A stretch of DNA of 64,000 nucleotides. Source: Reticulitermes speratus. Lineage: Eukaryota > Arthropoda > Insecta > Blattodea > Rhinotermitidae. The stretch spans positions 27,544,033 to 27,608,032 of the forward strand of contig JAJKFL010000014.1 in NCBI GenBank assembly GCA_021186555.1, read 5' to 3'. Numbering within the stretch: the first letter of the stretch is position 1; the number at the start of each line of letters is the position of its first letter. Both the position numbers and the translations under genes were made by a program. The notes under the pieces were generated by a model, which saw only the letters and a program-made list of their open reading frames with translations, was not told the DNA's origin and did not search any database. This document shows, piece by piece, positions 10,920-20,559 of the stretch.

Positions 10920-12900
10920 GATACAGTACTAGTTTTGTGATCAAACCCTAGCGTTTGCGTCAAGAAACCTCCTATAAATAATGGATAAAAAATATATTAC
11001 GTGCACCAGCGTTAAGAAAAACAGTGGATACCAATATTGTGCACGTGAAATTTCCCTCCGTAAATGTTTCGCATTTAAAATGTATAAAGCGGAGCCATTT
11101 TATATAATTCAGAGAATGACAACTAATTAAATAGAATGAATATTTGACTTATTGTCGTGTTCTGCATTTCTTCGAGTGGAGAGCCCATTTCCTCGAGTTG
11201 ACCGCTGGTTTCTGCAAATAAATCATAATCCACCATCTGCTGCAGTCACATTTCTATTCCGAGGATACTCGCATGGTAGGTCGTGTACTTCCAGTGTCTT
11301 AGAATCTGTACGCATACAACAGGTCTACTGCTGTGGGCCAGATTTCATGAAGACTCTACCTAGACATTTCATATTTTCTGGGTCACTCTCCGCTATGAGT
11401 TCCGACGTACGTTAACTGATAGCGTCCTCAAATTACAAATATCACGTCTGGGTATCGAGAGATCTGCACCGGTGGACGCAGTCCAAGGTCCTCGGCAGCT
11501 GTACATTATTCAAAGTGGCTGAATCGTATATCAATACGATTAACAAAAATTATTAAACGATGGGGACTTTTATAACGCAGCCATGCATCATTGTTTCAAA
11601 CGTTACTCCGGAAGTTAGTTACTTAGATACTTATACAAACAAGAACACGCCGTGAGGGATACCCTGCTGACGCAGTAAGCCGGAACGCTTGTGCGTTGTG
11701 AATGGAGAAAATTGGCCACCCCTGTTAGGGGTGGAGATAGGAACCTGTGTTTCGACACAGCTGGGCGTGCTGAGCTAGAGAGGCAGCCTATATCGCAACT
11801 CACGAGTGGGATGCTGTTGCCTAGCGTACCAGTCTGCCGGCTGGCCGGCAGCTGGCTCAAGGTTAGGGCTCGTTCATCTGTCAGACACCAGCTTTCCGTC
11901 TCCCCTTCCTTGGAAGCACAGCCACGCAAGTGACTTCCGGCTGACGCATGTCTTGTATTGAAATCAGCTCTGTCGTCACATTACCAAGAAACTGTTACTT
12001 AGAAATCACTCACAGCTTGTAACCCTACCATCAAAATAGTTACATTATCTGAATTATCTCTTCGAGGCCTGAAACGCAATACATATTTCAAAAATCCAGC
12101 TCCTTCCACACAGTAGACACTGGACTACATAATACGAAGAGCACCAGGTTTAAAGGTAAGGAAATTATACAGACTTATTCTGAGAAGCATACGAAACGGA
12201 CAGTGTACAGTGTGCGGGGGAATATACAGTCCATAACATTTAAACTGGTGGCAAATATAGTCTTTACCACGCTGCTTACAGGGTGATGTGCGGGGCCTAA
12301 GCTGATATGACGTATGTGGCGGAACTTTTCGTGGTACTCCGCCATTCCTAATGCAATAGAAATAACACTATCTTTTTGATAAAGTATCTACTGACAGCAC
12401 TGCAGTACGCATTAGCATCGCTCTTTTTTATCGTTTCCTCAGCTAAAAGGAAATAAGTTACGTATTAATCTCGCTGTTCCTGCTGTATGCTACAATACGC
12501 ACACAATTATAACATAAATTTTATTACTCACATAATTAACGAAAATTTTTACAAAGATGGGAACAGCGCGAGAATTATTACTTATTAAACTGTCATTTTA
12601 ACTTTCGTGCGACCATCTCTTGATTCATCGCAGTAAATTACAGAAATGTTAGAATACCAAGACACTCAAAACGTACACATTATGTACTACAAATGACTGC
12701 AGTTATCACTTTTGTAATAGCATCTTGAAATATATTTGACCACAAATTGCGAAACACGACCATCTATCTGCTCAACAACTGGAACTGAAATACGCAACTA
12801 CCCCTGCAGATGGCACTGTAATCAGTATGCTCTCTAACTTCTCGAGTATCATCACTACAGATAAATATTATAATACAGTGAAACGCAAAATGTAAACTGT
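10920..12900. other. Unassigned intron sequence with a GC-rich hairpin cluster
   Basis: Mostly AT-rich with no recognised repeat. Between 11640 and 11940 the base composition rises and two hairpins occur: 'ccacccctgttaggggtgg' (11716-11734, 8 bp arms) and 'ctgccggctggccggcag' (11834-11851, 8 bp arms). No protein match was recognised in either strand. Confidence 0.5.
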
Positions 12901-12938
12901 ATTAATTACACAGAAATTCCAATAAACAATGACCTTAC

Positions 12939-13361
12939 CTTACACACTAATTCCTCTTGTGTATGAACGTTGATACATCTGCAAAGAGTGCTCCCTTCTA
13001 CCATTTCTAACATCAGGTACTTGTTACCCACAAGAGAGGCTGAGAACTGTTCATTTGATGGTGATGAACATGGAAGAGGTGACGACGGTTGTAGGTTTGG
13101 ACACAACTGAGTTACACAAACAGTTTGCTTCTGCTGTTGTTGTTGCTGCTGCTGCTGTTGAAAATGTAGTTGGTATGTCCCGGGTTTGAGCAAGTCACAG
13201 TCCCCATCCCCAGGAACGACGCCGCCCCCAACAATAACACTGTCATGTGGTGGTGGTCGTCGTCGTCGTTGCAAAGGCGCTTCTTGAAGAATCTGTTCAT
13301 CTTTGTGCCTCGTTAATTGGAGGTGGAGGAGGGTAACAGATGTAGGTCTTTCAACTTGCAT
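12939..13361 (-). CDS. trbl: Tribbles pseudokinase, first coding exon (partial gene)
   Basis: The exon encodes the N-terminal 141 residues. The ATG at 13361 is the only in-frame Met upstream of the domain, and an in-frame TGA lies at 13437-13439, so this start is preferred. The N-terminus is low-complexity: an Arg/Pro patch (RRRRPPP), a Gly-rich patch and a run of about ten Gln near residues 69-78. The kinase-like N-lobe begins near residue 115 with YLMLEMVEGSTLCRC and ends in EELVCK, where the last Lys corresponds to the beta3 lysine; the Gly-rich loop is degenerate as usual in Tribbles. The exon ends AAG|GTAAGG in phase 0 and joins the exon at 2694, reproducing the known order of the domain (ELVCK followed by the alphaC region). 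Gln-run length is likely polymorphic. Confidence 0.9.
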
Positions 13362-15370
13362 CGGAATTGATTGGAATTCACCGCGTTCTATACGCTCTGT
13401 CAAAATAATTTTCACCTCGTAGGTTAACACACGCAGTCACACACGCAACCCTCTCCCCTCCAAACACTGCAACACTTATGGATATGCCAAACTGTCACAC
13501 AAATTTAATCTTCCACTTTACAACTTTAGGGCCGAAAATTGTAAAGTGCACACAGAGGTGTATATATCACTTCTTCATTGACACGTTCACTGCTTTAGAC
13601 TTGCCAACGCTGCTACTCCACACTCGGCTGTTACTCGGCGTCAGTATCCAGTGTAGTCATTGATCCAGACACATCGAAAGCGCTTTGGAACGCCAATTTT
13701 CTTCCTTGAATAAATGGAATCTTAAATTAATGACGTGGTATAAAATTACTGAACAGTCTTCCAACCACAGCAGGTCGTACGTCTTTCGCTGTAGCTCTAT
13801 AATTTCAAAATAGGCGCCAGTCTCTCGACACATGCGCCGCGCATGCAATCAATACCAGTGCGTTCAGCTATGGATCTATGAAATTTTAATAACCGTGATG
13901 AAACCTTACTACGTTTTCCATTATATGTAATCCAATAAAGCACAAAGGACTTATAGGTAGTGCTCATTATACCTTCTACCGACGCAAGAACTAGAGAGTT
14001 CTACGATTTATAATCATTCGAATCCGTCATGTGTAATCCCTAATATATTTAATGTAACACAATTAGCAACTTACATTTCTTACTAGTGAAAACACGGTTC
14101 GTGATTTGGCAACTGGCGGGGTGAGAATCTAAAAATAACAACGCAATTGTACATGCTTTTTTCAACTAACCTTTTATTTGTAATAGCTTGTTCCTGAGTG
14201 GATGTCGTTCCAAAATTTGACCATCTGTACAAACGAGGGATGTTCGTCTGGCCTAGCGACAACGTCTCCGTCTTCCGGACTGGCCAACTTTTGGGCCGGT
14301 CCCCGCTCAGAAACAGCTTTCACAGCGCACTGCACCGCCAAGGCACGCCATTGTGCAACTGAGCACTGTAAGTCTCGCTGGCTGCGTCAAGTAGCAATGG
14401 CAGCGAGCTTCCGTAACTTTCCGCGTCGTTCACATTGTGACATTATTTCATTAGAGCCATCGTCCGTAGGAGAGGTAAACTTTAGTATGTCGTGTTTCTT
14501 AATATTTTATACTGATTTAAACTTTATGAAGAGAGTGGAATTGTTTATCGGGAATGAAAGAGTGAACTATTTTCAGTCGCGGCAGAAGGTTATTCTCCGT
14601 TAGGATTAGTAGGCACGGCATTGTATTATGAAATATGAATGGCGATTTCGTTCGATTGCAGCTGAATACATTTAATTAATATGACTGATAGCTGTAATAC
14701 TTATCCCTAATAAGTATAACAGGGCTTCATTGCCATTCGTTGTGTCCTGCACGATTTTAATGTAAATTTCGAGACATGCAGTTGCGCCTGTTCCCAACAA
14801 TGCTACGCATGTTCATTCATAAATACGGTACCCTGCAGGATGTTCTTTCATAGGATTGTGGCTTTCTGAATGAATGACCACAAAAGTTAATGTGATATGA
14901 ATTTTGTGGACCGAGTTTGCCTAAAAATATATGTTCTAGGTATGCATTAGGTTGTTATACTTACACAAACCGAATTCAGAATGTTGCCCCTCGTCACTAC
15001 TACCGTTCAGTACAGGCAACTGCAGAATGAAGTGGCACAGTAGGACCGGAAGTGACTTATCACGAAGTACAATTTCACATGTTGGCGTAATTATAGTGCT
15101 GAAACACAGAATGACTGACGGATAATTTCCAAGTAGGTGTCTTGCAGTCTCATGTGTTACGTTAATTTGCACGAGGATTGCAGTGTTGCGTATATCTGTC
15201 AAGTTTTGTAATCACCTCCAGGGAAAATTTTTCAGTTCGCTGAAGGTACAGAGATGCAGGTTTCCTTACTGGAGAACGCACTGCAGTTTCAAACGCGGCA
15301 GGCAACTTTACTGTGGAACATAACCTTGCTGGGGAACGTTACCATTTCACGCGCTGAAACATTACAGTTC
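13362..15370. other. Upstream of Tribbles: 5' UTR/promoter side, nothing decisive
   Basis: This region should hold the Tribbles 5' UTR and promoter, but I see no convincing TATA/Inr combination or coding exon. A modestly GC-rich patch at about 14240-14430 might be regulatory or an untranslated exon. No mobile element was recognised. Confidence 0.4.
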
Positions 15371-15374
15371 CACA

Positions 15375-15860
15375 CACTGCAGGTAACCTTACTAACTCCA
15401 TAGAAAGGAATCCGACTTTTGAAACTAATAGTTCTTCAGGTAGTCAAGAAATTCCCCGTATTTTATACAACTCCGAATGTTCATTATCATGTTTACAAGA
15501 GCCCGGATCTTGTCCCTGTCCTGAGCCCAAGGCCGTAATAAGGGGCAGTCCAGCCGGGCGGTTGCCCAGGGCGCCAACCTATAAGGCGCGCTAAGATGTC
15601 GCTGGAATAATTGGAAATATTATGCTACTAAACTCAGGTTACCACGCGCGAAAGAATTTCCCCGAAAATTATCCGCAATTTGGGCACGCGCCCTCAGTAA
15701 GTTTCGACAGCCCTGCTGTAAGTTTCGACAGCCCTGCTGTAGGTTGAAAAGGTGTGAAAAATATCGGTTTTTAAGGGGCGCCAAATTATTAGCCTGCCCG
15801 GGGCGCTTACGTGTCTCGGGCCGGCCCTGCCTGAGCCAGATCATTCTAATCCACATTGCT
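15375..15860 (-). mobile_element. LINE 3' fragment (RTE-like), split by a MITE
   Basis: The sequence from 15375 to 15527 resembles the 3' end of the LINE copies at 42838 and 59440 on the minus strand ('ctaactccat', 'ttcttcaggtagtcaagaaa', 'cttgtccctgtcctgagcc'). Homology resumes at 15830 ('cctgagccagatcattc'), after an inserted 302 bp element. The intact order is visible in the 59.5 kb copy. Confidence 0.75.
15528..15829. mobile_element. hAT-type MITE, family M2, inside a LINE
   Basis: This 302 bp insertion is flanked by perfect 8 bp repeats cctgagcc (15520-15527 and 15830-15837). The ends, 'caaggccgtaa' and 'ggccggccctg', are imperfect inverted repeats. Inside, a 21 bp unit containing 'tttcgacagccctgct' is duplicated in tandem (15697-15717, 15718-15738). 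It has no coding capacity; the 8 bp duplication indicates a hAT transposase. Confidence 0.85.
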
Positions 15861-16010
15861 AATCGAGATGTTTTGTGAGGGACTTTCTAAGAACTACCGA
15901 TTCAACAGTATTAACTCTTCGTCAGCTTTATGTTTTTAACACCCTTACACTCATGAGATTTCCATGTGGTTGTGCAAGAGGCTCATCCTTTTGCAAATGC
16001 AGCCTGTTAT

Positions 16011-16297
16011 TGACTAATTCACACCAACAAATGCACAAAGACAAGTTATGTCATTAATTCCTTTATTAAAAGGTTACCCCAATACGTATTTCGGCAATTC
16101 TACAATGCCATCATCAGGGGGATCGTTGAAGTTTTACATAGACCAATGTTCTTAAAATACTGATGATGGCATTGTAGAATTGCTGAAATACGTATTGGGG
16201 TAACCTTTTAATAAAGGAATTAATGACATAACTTGTCTTTGTGCATTTGTTGGTGTGAATTAGTCAATTATACAAAATGCACGGTGAATATAATGTG
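16011..16297. mobile_element. Fold-back insertion with hammerhead core (Penelope/retrozyme-type)
   Basis: Two 107 bp arms (16011-16117 and 16160-16266) are reverse complements with about one mismatch, separated by a 42 bp spacer. The whole insertion is flanked by perfect 16 bp repeats aaatgcagcctgttat (15995-16010 and 16298-16313). The inner end of each arm is the hammerhead core CTGATGATGGC; the left arm retains the complete ribozyme. Inverted partial copies and variable target duplications are known for Penelope-like elements. No reverse transcriptase or GIY-YIG endonuclease is present. Confidence 0.85.
16077..16121 (-). ncRNA. Hammerhead ribozyme, type I minimal
   Basis: Reading the minus strand: stem I CCCC (16118-16121), core CUGAUGA (16111-16117), stem II GGCA/UGCC, GAAA (16089-16092), a short self-complementary stem III UACGUA, then UU and GGGG (16077-16080) closing stem I. 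All conserved core positions are present and the predicted cleavage falls between 16081 and 16080. This architecture matches the hammerheads described in Penelope-like retroelements. The very short stem III suggests that activity needs a dimer. Confidence 0.85.
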
Positions 16298-16319
16298 AAA
16301 TGCAGCCTGTTATAATAAT

Positions 16320-16790
16320 ATGCTTCTCCCAAATCATTCGTTACTTCATGGCAGCACATTGGTAATTTTAGCATGTGTTGACCTAAGCCTTAGCGTTATC
16401 AGCGATCAGCACACACTCACCCGGCTGTGACGTGATAGCAAAGTGTAACGCCCCGTGCAATTTGCACTTTCAGTTTTAAACCTTAATTACCATATATCGT
16501 AGACCCACGATGTGTGACCATAATGAAGCTTAGAAACGTCAGGAAAGTAATACTAATATAGGGGTGACACATTTTTCTTTTTACTAGGATTCAGAAAGTT
16601 TTTCGCCATCACAATATGTAGGTTATCAGTACGGATTTGTCTGCCCGCACCTTCTAATCAGCACACAGCCAAACTTAGTGCTAGCTAACAGCGTTGCAAA
16701 CGAATTGTCAATTAACATGAATCGTAGTGCATACAATCGCAAATTACCAATTCACAAAGACATACGAGGGTCGCGTGATTTCAGGCTTCC
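16320..16790. other. Unassigned sequence
   Basis: No recognised gene or repeat family. Confidence 0.4.
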
Positions 16791-17121
16791 GCCGCAGTAT
16801 GAATGAGGTCTTTGCTCTTCTGGGATGTTACGCAGCGTTGCTTGGTAGTTAGTTACCGACGTTGCGGGACAGCCTATCGGTCCCATCTTCAAGAATCAAG
16901 GTACTGACGTTTCGGGACAGCTTATCCGTCGCATCCTCAAGGGTCAAGGTAGCGACGTTTCGAGACAGCTTATCGATCCCATCTTAAAGGGTTAAGCTTG
17001 ATCCTTGTAGATGGGAATACTATTATCGATCCCATCTTAAAGGGTTAAGCTTGATCCTTGTAGATGGGAATACTAGCTACCAATCAACGCTGCGTAACAT
17101 CTCAGAAGAGCGAAGACCTCA
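16790..17121. repeat. Inverted-repeat element, family R, with internal tandem units
   Basis: Outer arms are 16805-16848 ('gaggtctttgctcttctggg' onward) and 17077-17121 (the reverse complement with a few changes). Inside lie three roughly 48 bp units beginning 16854, 16902 and 16950 with 'gacgtttcgggacagc'-like cores, followed by an exact direct duplication of a 53 bp unit (16971-17023 and 17024-17074). A second copy is at 37316-37862. Minus-strand units resemble hammerheads with a changed core base. Confidence 0.8.
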
Positions 17122-17126
17122 CCTAA

Positions 17127-17441
17127 GAGGGTCGGTCAGAAAATAAGTTTACAGTTCATATATTTTGGGTTATTTATTTTCAGCTCTAATAAGACCAATT
17201 CAGGTTTAATTGTACTGATATCCCACCAATTTTCCACGTAGTCTGCCACATAATGGAAGCGTTTATCATATAGTGGCAGGAGCTGTTCTATTCCCTGCTG
17301 ATAGAAGCTCATATCTTGTGTGATCAGCCATCATGTTACAACTCTTTCCATCTCGCGATCATCTTTAAATTTATGGTCACCAAGGTTATGCTTCAGCGCT
17401 GGAAACAGATGACAATCGCTCGGCGACGAATTTCCCTGATA
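17127..17441 (-). pseudogene. mariner transposase C-terminal remnant
   Basis: On the minus strand, frames read fragments like SPSDCHLFPALKHNLG, FKDDREMERVV, SFYQQGIEQLLPLYDKRF and DYVEN, matching the C-terminal part of mariner transposases (the catalytic PSDxxLF region through the GDYVEK-like end). Stops and frame changes interrupt it. A TIR-like end 'gagggtcggtcagaaaata' lies at 17127. The N-terminal half is missing. Confidence 0.75.
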
Positions 17442-18090
17442 TAATCACAATCAGTGCAGGTTATTTGCGCATTTAAATGCCATGTAAAGTTATTTTTACC
17501 AATCCTGTTAGATGTTCAGATTGTTCGTTGCCGAAGGTGGACACATCTCTACTCTACTGTTTAACTGAGATTTCCGTAAATGCAAAAGCAGGCATAGGTC
17601 CTACATTAAAATAATTACTGTGTAAAATGTTGTGTGCCTTGACGACTTGGCACCCGGAATATGTCAAGCCCTGTGCCAATCTTGTACCTCATGCATCATA
17701 ACTAGGGTTCGGATGTTCATGACCTAAAAAAACCGAGAAATATGCATGCAAATATGCCCCAAAAATAACTAAATATGACCTAAAAATGGCAAAATATGAC
17801 CTAATTTTTTATGAAAAACTATTTGCTAAAATTGAAAATTGTTTTGTATTTCAATCATGTTATTTATTTCCATATGCATGTACAACTATTACATTACTTG
17901 ATATCCTAGCAATTTTAATCAAAAGCCTCTGTCGCTTTAAGTTGTAAATGCCTCGTTTTGGATCAGCATCAGATGTTGAGAATACGTGTTCCTATAAAAA
18001 AGAAGATAAATTAAAAGAAGAACTTTCATGCATATCAAATTCATTAATTACAAATAAATAAACAAATTTCAAAATATTACGTACCTTTCT

Positions 18091-19614
18091 TCATTCTGCT
18101 TTCTTGGCAGCATTACAATATACAACGATGTGCATTTTCAAGGCCTCCAATGAAAATCTTCTTCGATTGTTGCTCAATATGGTCTTGTAACTTGAGAAGC
18201 TCCTTTCGACATCGCACGACGTCACCGGAGCATATTTGAAGAGGGTTAAATCATTGCTGTTTAACGCTGGTTCATCTACTCCCAGTGTAGCTTCATTTCC
18301 GCTTAGAATGTCGCTTATTTTGCACATTGTCGCATAACCATCGTTTCGACGCAGCACTGTATTAAGTTTTGATTTCACAGCATCACCTATTTTGCCTCTT
18401 GCTCGCCCTATATCGCATCTTACTCCCTTGATCAGCTCCAAACTTTCATGTAGATCTGTACCAACTGCCTCTAGGCGAGAAATTGTAGTTGCTATGCCTC
18501 CATAGTTAGATTTTATATAAGCCAGACTTCCTGACAAACTACTGGAAAATAGTTCTTTAACAATTGTGATAGAAGATGCGTCACTGCTGTCAAAAGTATT
18601 AACAATTTATTCAATAACTGCGTAGTTTTCGCAGTAGTACTCAGCAGCATCGAGCCAGGTACCCCATCGAGTGAGTACCGGCTGAGGAGGAAGAAGCAAT
18701 GAACGTGCGAGTTGTTTGAATTTCTGCACCCTCAATGGAGCTTTAACGAACATTTTCTTAACGTTCGAGATCAACTTGTCGACTTCAGTATAACTATGTC
18801 TAATTTCTTCGGCAACTCTGTGCAGGGCATGAGCCAGACATGTTAAATGGACCATTTTTGGATAAAGCATTTTGAGGCCCTTGGCAGCTTTTACCATATA
18901 CGGTGCAGCGTCCGTTACAAAAAGGAGGATATTGTCTCGCTTAACGTCACCATTCCACAAGAGTTTCATGGCGTTATCGAAAAGTACAGCGATAGAGTGG
19001 TTTACTGTATCAAGAACTTCGGAATCAAGAAGGAATATGTCACCAGGACGGTCAGCAAAGAGCGCGCCAATGACGACATTCGCTACACATCTGCCGCAGA
19101 CATCCGTTGTTTCATCAATCGAAACCCAAACCTTATTGTCGCCTACAGTACATCTAATTCTGTTTAGAACATCTTCATAACAGGCAGGTACATAGTTTTT
19201 TCGTAGTGTTGATTCGTCTGGAACTAAATGAGTCGTGTATTTCTCCAAGAAAATTTTGAACTGCTCATTGTTCACTTTGTTTAGTGGTATGTTGGCAGAC
19301 ACCATCATTTCACACAGGTCCTTTGAAAATTCCGATGTTTTGTTTGATGGTGAAGGTGTGGCAGTGTTATCGAACAGAAGTCGTTGCCTGCTTTGATGAC
19401 TGGTTTATCTGCTCAAACTATTTTTATGTTTTGCCGTATCACAATGTTGTTGCACATTAAATCGCTTACCAGCTGTAACTTTAACTTCACAAAGTTTACA
19501 GAACAGAATTCTTCCATCAGAACTAAAATATTCCTCGCCAAAATGTTTAACGAAACCTCTTAACTTCGCACTTTCAGAACACTTCACTTTCGGCATCGTA
19601 ACTAACTGAAGCAT
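18091..19614 (-). pseudogene. hAT transposase, BED-finger type, two in-frame stops
   Basis: A single frame of 508 codons, interrupted only by TAA at 19405-19407 and TAA at 18607-18609, with no frameshift. The N-terminus has a BED-like zinc finger (LFCKLCEVKV with QQHCDTAKH, C2-H2 spacing) resembling the CGGBP1-related finger. The middle contains VWVSIDETTDVCGR, with a candidate catalytic Asp, LFVTDAAPYMVKAAKGL, LTCLAHALHRVAEEIR and TRWGTWLDAA. The C-terminus has the hAT dimerisation region YAPVTSCDVERSFSSYKTIL. It would cut and paste its own element. An alternative start is MPKVK, six codons downstream. Two point nonsense changes in an otherwise clean frame indicate recent decay. Confidence 0.92.
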
Positions 19615-19878
19615 TCCTTGTAAATGCCTGAGAAATGTAGTTACAAGTAAGAAAGGGTATAGGATTAGGGCAACTGCATTCCTACTTCCATAATATTATC
19701 CTTAGAAGGGGTGGGAGCTACCTGCATTTAATGTAGCCACCAAGGGTTGAAACGTACCGCTACTTCATTGTCTCCTATTATACATACCAATTACAGCTAT
19801 GTCAAAATAACAGTGACTCTTTCTTGGAAGTACAGTCATCCCAAAATATAATTTAAAACATGACGCATAAGAATTTTT

Positions 19879-19998
19879 TCCCCAAAATATAACCAAAATA
19901 TGAATTTTATCCCCAAAATATAACCAAAATATGAATGTTATCCTCAAAATATAACCAAAATATGAATGTTATCCTCAAAATATAACCAAAATATGCAT
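19879..19998. repeat. Subterminal 31 bp tandem repeat of the hAT element
   Basis: Units begin at 19879, 19910, 19941 and 19972, each built as 'tccccaaaatataacc' plus 'aaaatatgaat' and a short tail. The last unit degrades into 'aaatatgcat' motifs. Likely transposase-binding sites. Confidence 0.9.
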
Positions 19999-20390
19999 CT
20001 TAACTACAAATATGACCTAAATATGCATTTATATGCAAAATAAATACGGTCTGATTGTGATTAGAATAACCCAATTAGTGTTCAATTTCAGTTTAGAATG
20101 AAAATAGAAGCCCGAATAAAAATATGACATGTCATAAACATCCGAACCCTAATCATAACTATGGAATGAACTAAACACATGCCGGATTGATGGCATTAAA
20201 AAGTTGATCGGAATTTTAAAAAATGACAGGAAGGTAATTCCATTGAAGCCAGTATTGTTATCGCTTTGTAGCATGAAGTCATCTAAAGAGTTCACTTCCA
20301 GTTGCTGCATTTTGCTGTATTACTTGTATAAAATTTGAATACAATTCAATACAACTTTTAACGCAGCCGATTTATTCGCACCCTCTATAC

Positions 20391-20555
20391 CAGGGATGCA
20401 CAAATTTTCCAAATATCTATGAGCCACCTCAAACTTCTAGGCACCAGAATAGTGACATGAAGCAAGCTCCATACAGAAGCCGCACAAACATTAGACTCCG
20501 CCTTATAAATTGTAGTCGCCGCGGCGACCTAGCGCCTGGGATTTGTACACCCCTG
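20391..20555. mobile_element. hAT-type MITE, family M1
   Basis: Inverted ends 'cagggatgcacaaatttt' and 'gatttgtacacccctg'. Flanking 8 bp are ctctatac (20383-20390) and ttctgtac (20556-20563), 6 of 8 identical. An internal 'gtcgccgcggcgac' dyad is present. Non-coding; same family as 6052-6215. Confidence 0.8.
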
Positions 20556-20559
20556 TTCT

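Larger units (their letters stand above)
2695..12938 (-). other. trbl: Tribbles intron, 10,244 bp
   Basis: The interval between the two Tribbles exons has consensus ends on the minus strand: GTAAGG at the 12938 side and TGCAG at the 2695 side. Both flanking codons are phase 0 here. It is filled by a LINE 3' fragment, two MITE copies, four SINE segments, a fold-back sequence and microsatellite DNA, listed separately. No other gene was recognised inside it. Confidence 0.85.
17703..20151 (-). mobile_element. hAT DNA transposon, complete ends
   Basis: The 2449 bp element is bounded by inverted repeats 'tagggttcggatgttcatga' (17703) and the complement of it ending 'catccgaaccctaa' near 20151, about 20 bp with one or two changes. 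Perfect 8 bp target duplications atcataac flank it (17695-17702, 20152-20159). Subterminal DNA is rich in repeated 'aaatatgacc' and 'ccaaaatat' motifs, typical transposase-binding clutter. It carries a transposase frame on the minus strand that is broken by two stops, so it is probably inactive but recently inserted. Confidence 0.95.

Noticed and set aside
14202-14603. 133-codon frame in a slightly GC-rich patch upstream of Tribbles
   Set aside because: No recognisable domain; the Cys/Ala/Ser richness fits GC-rich non-coding DNA, possibly promoter.
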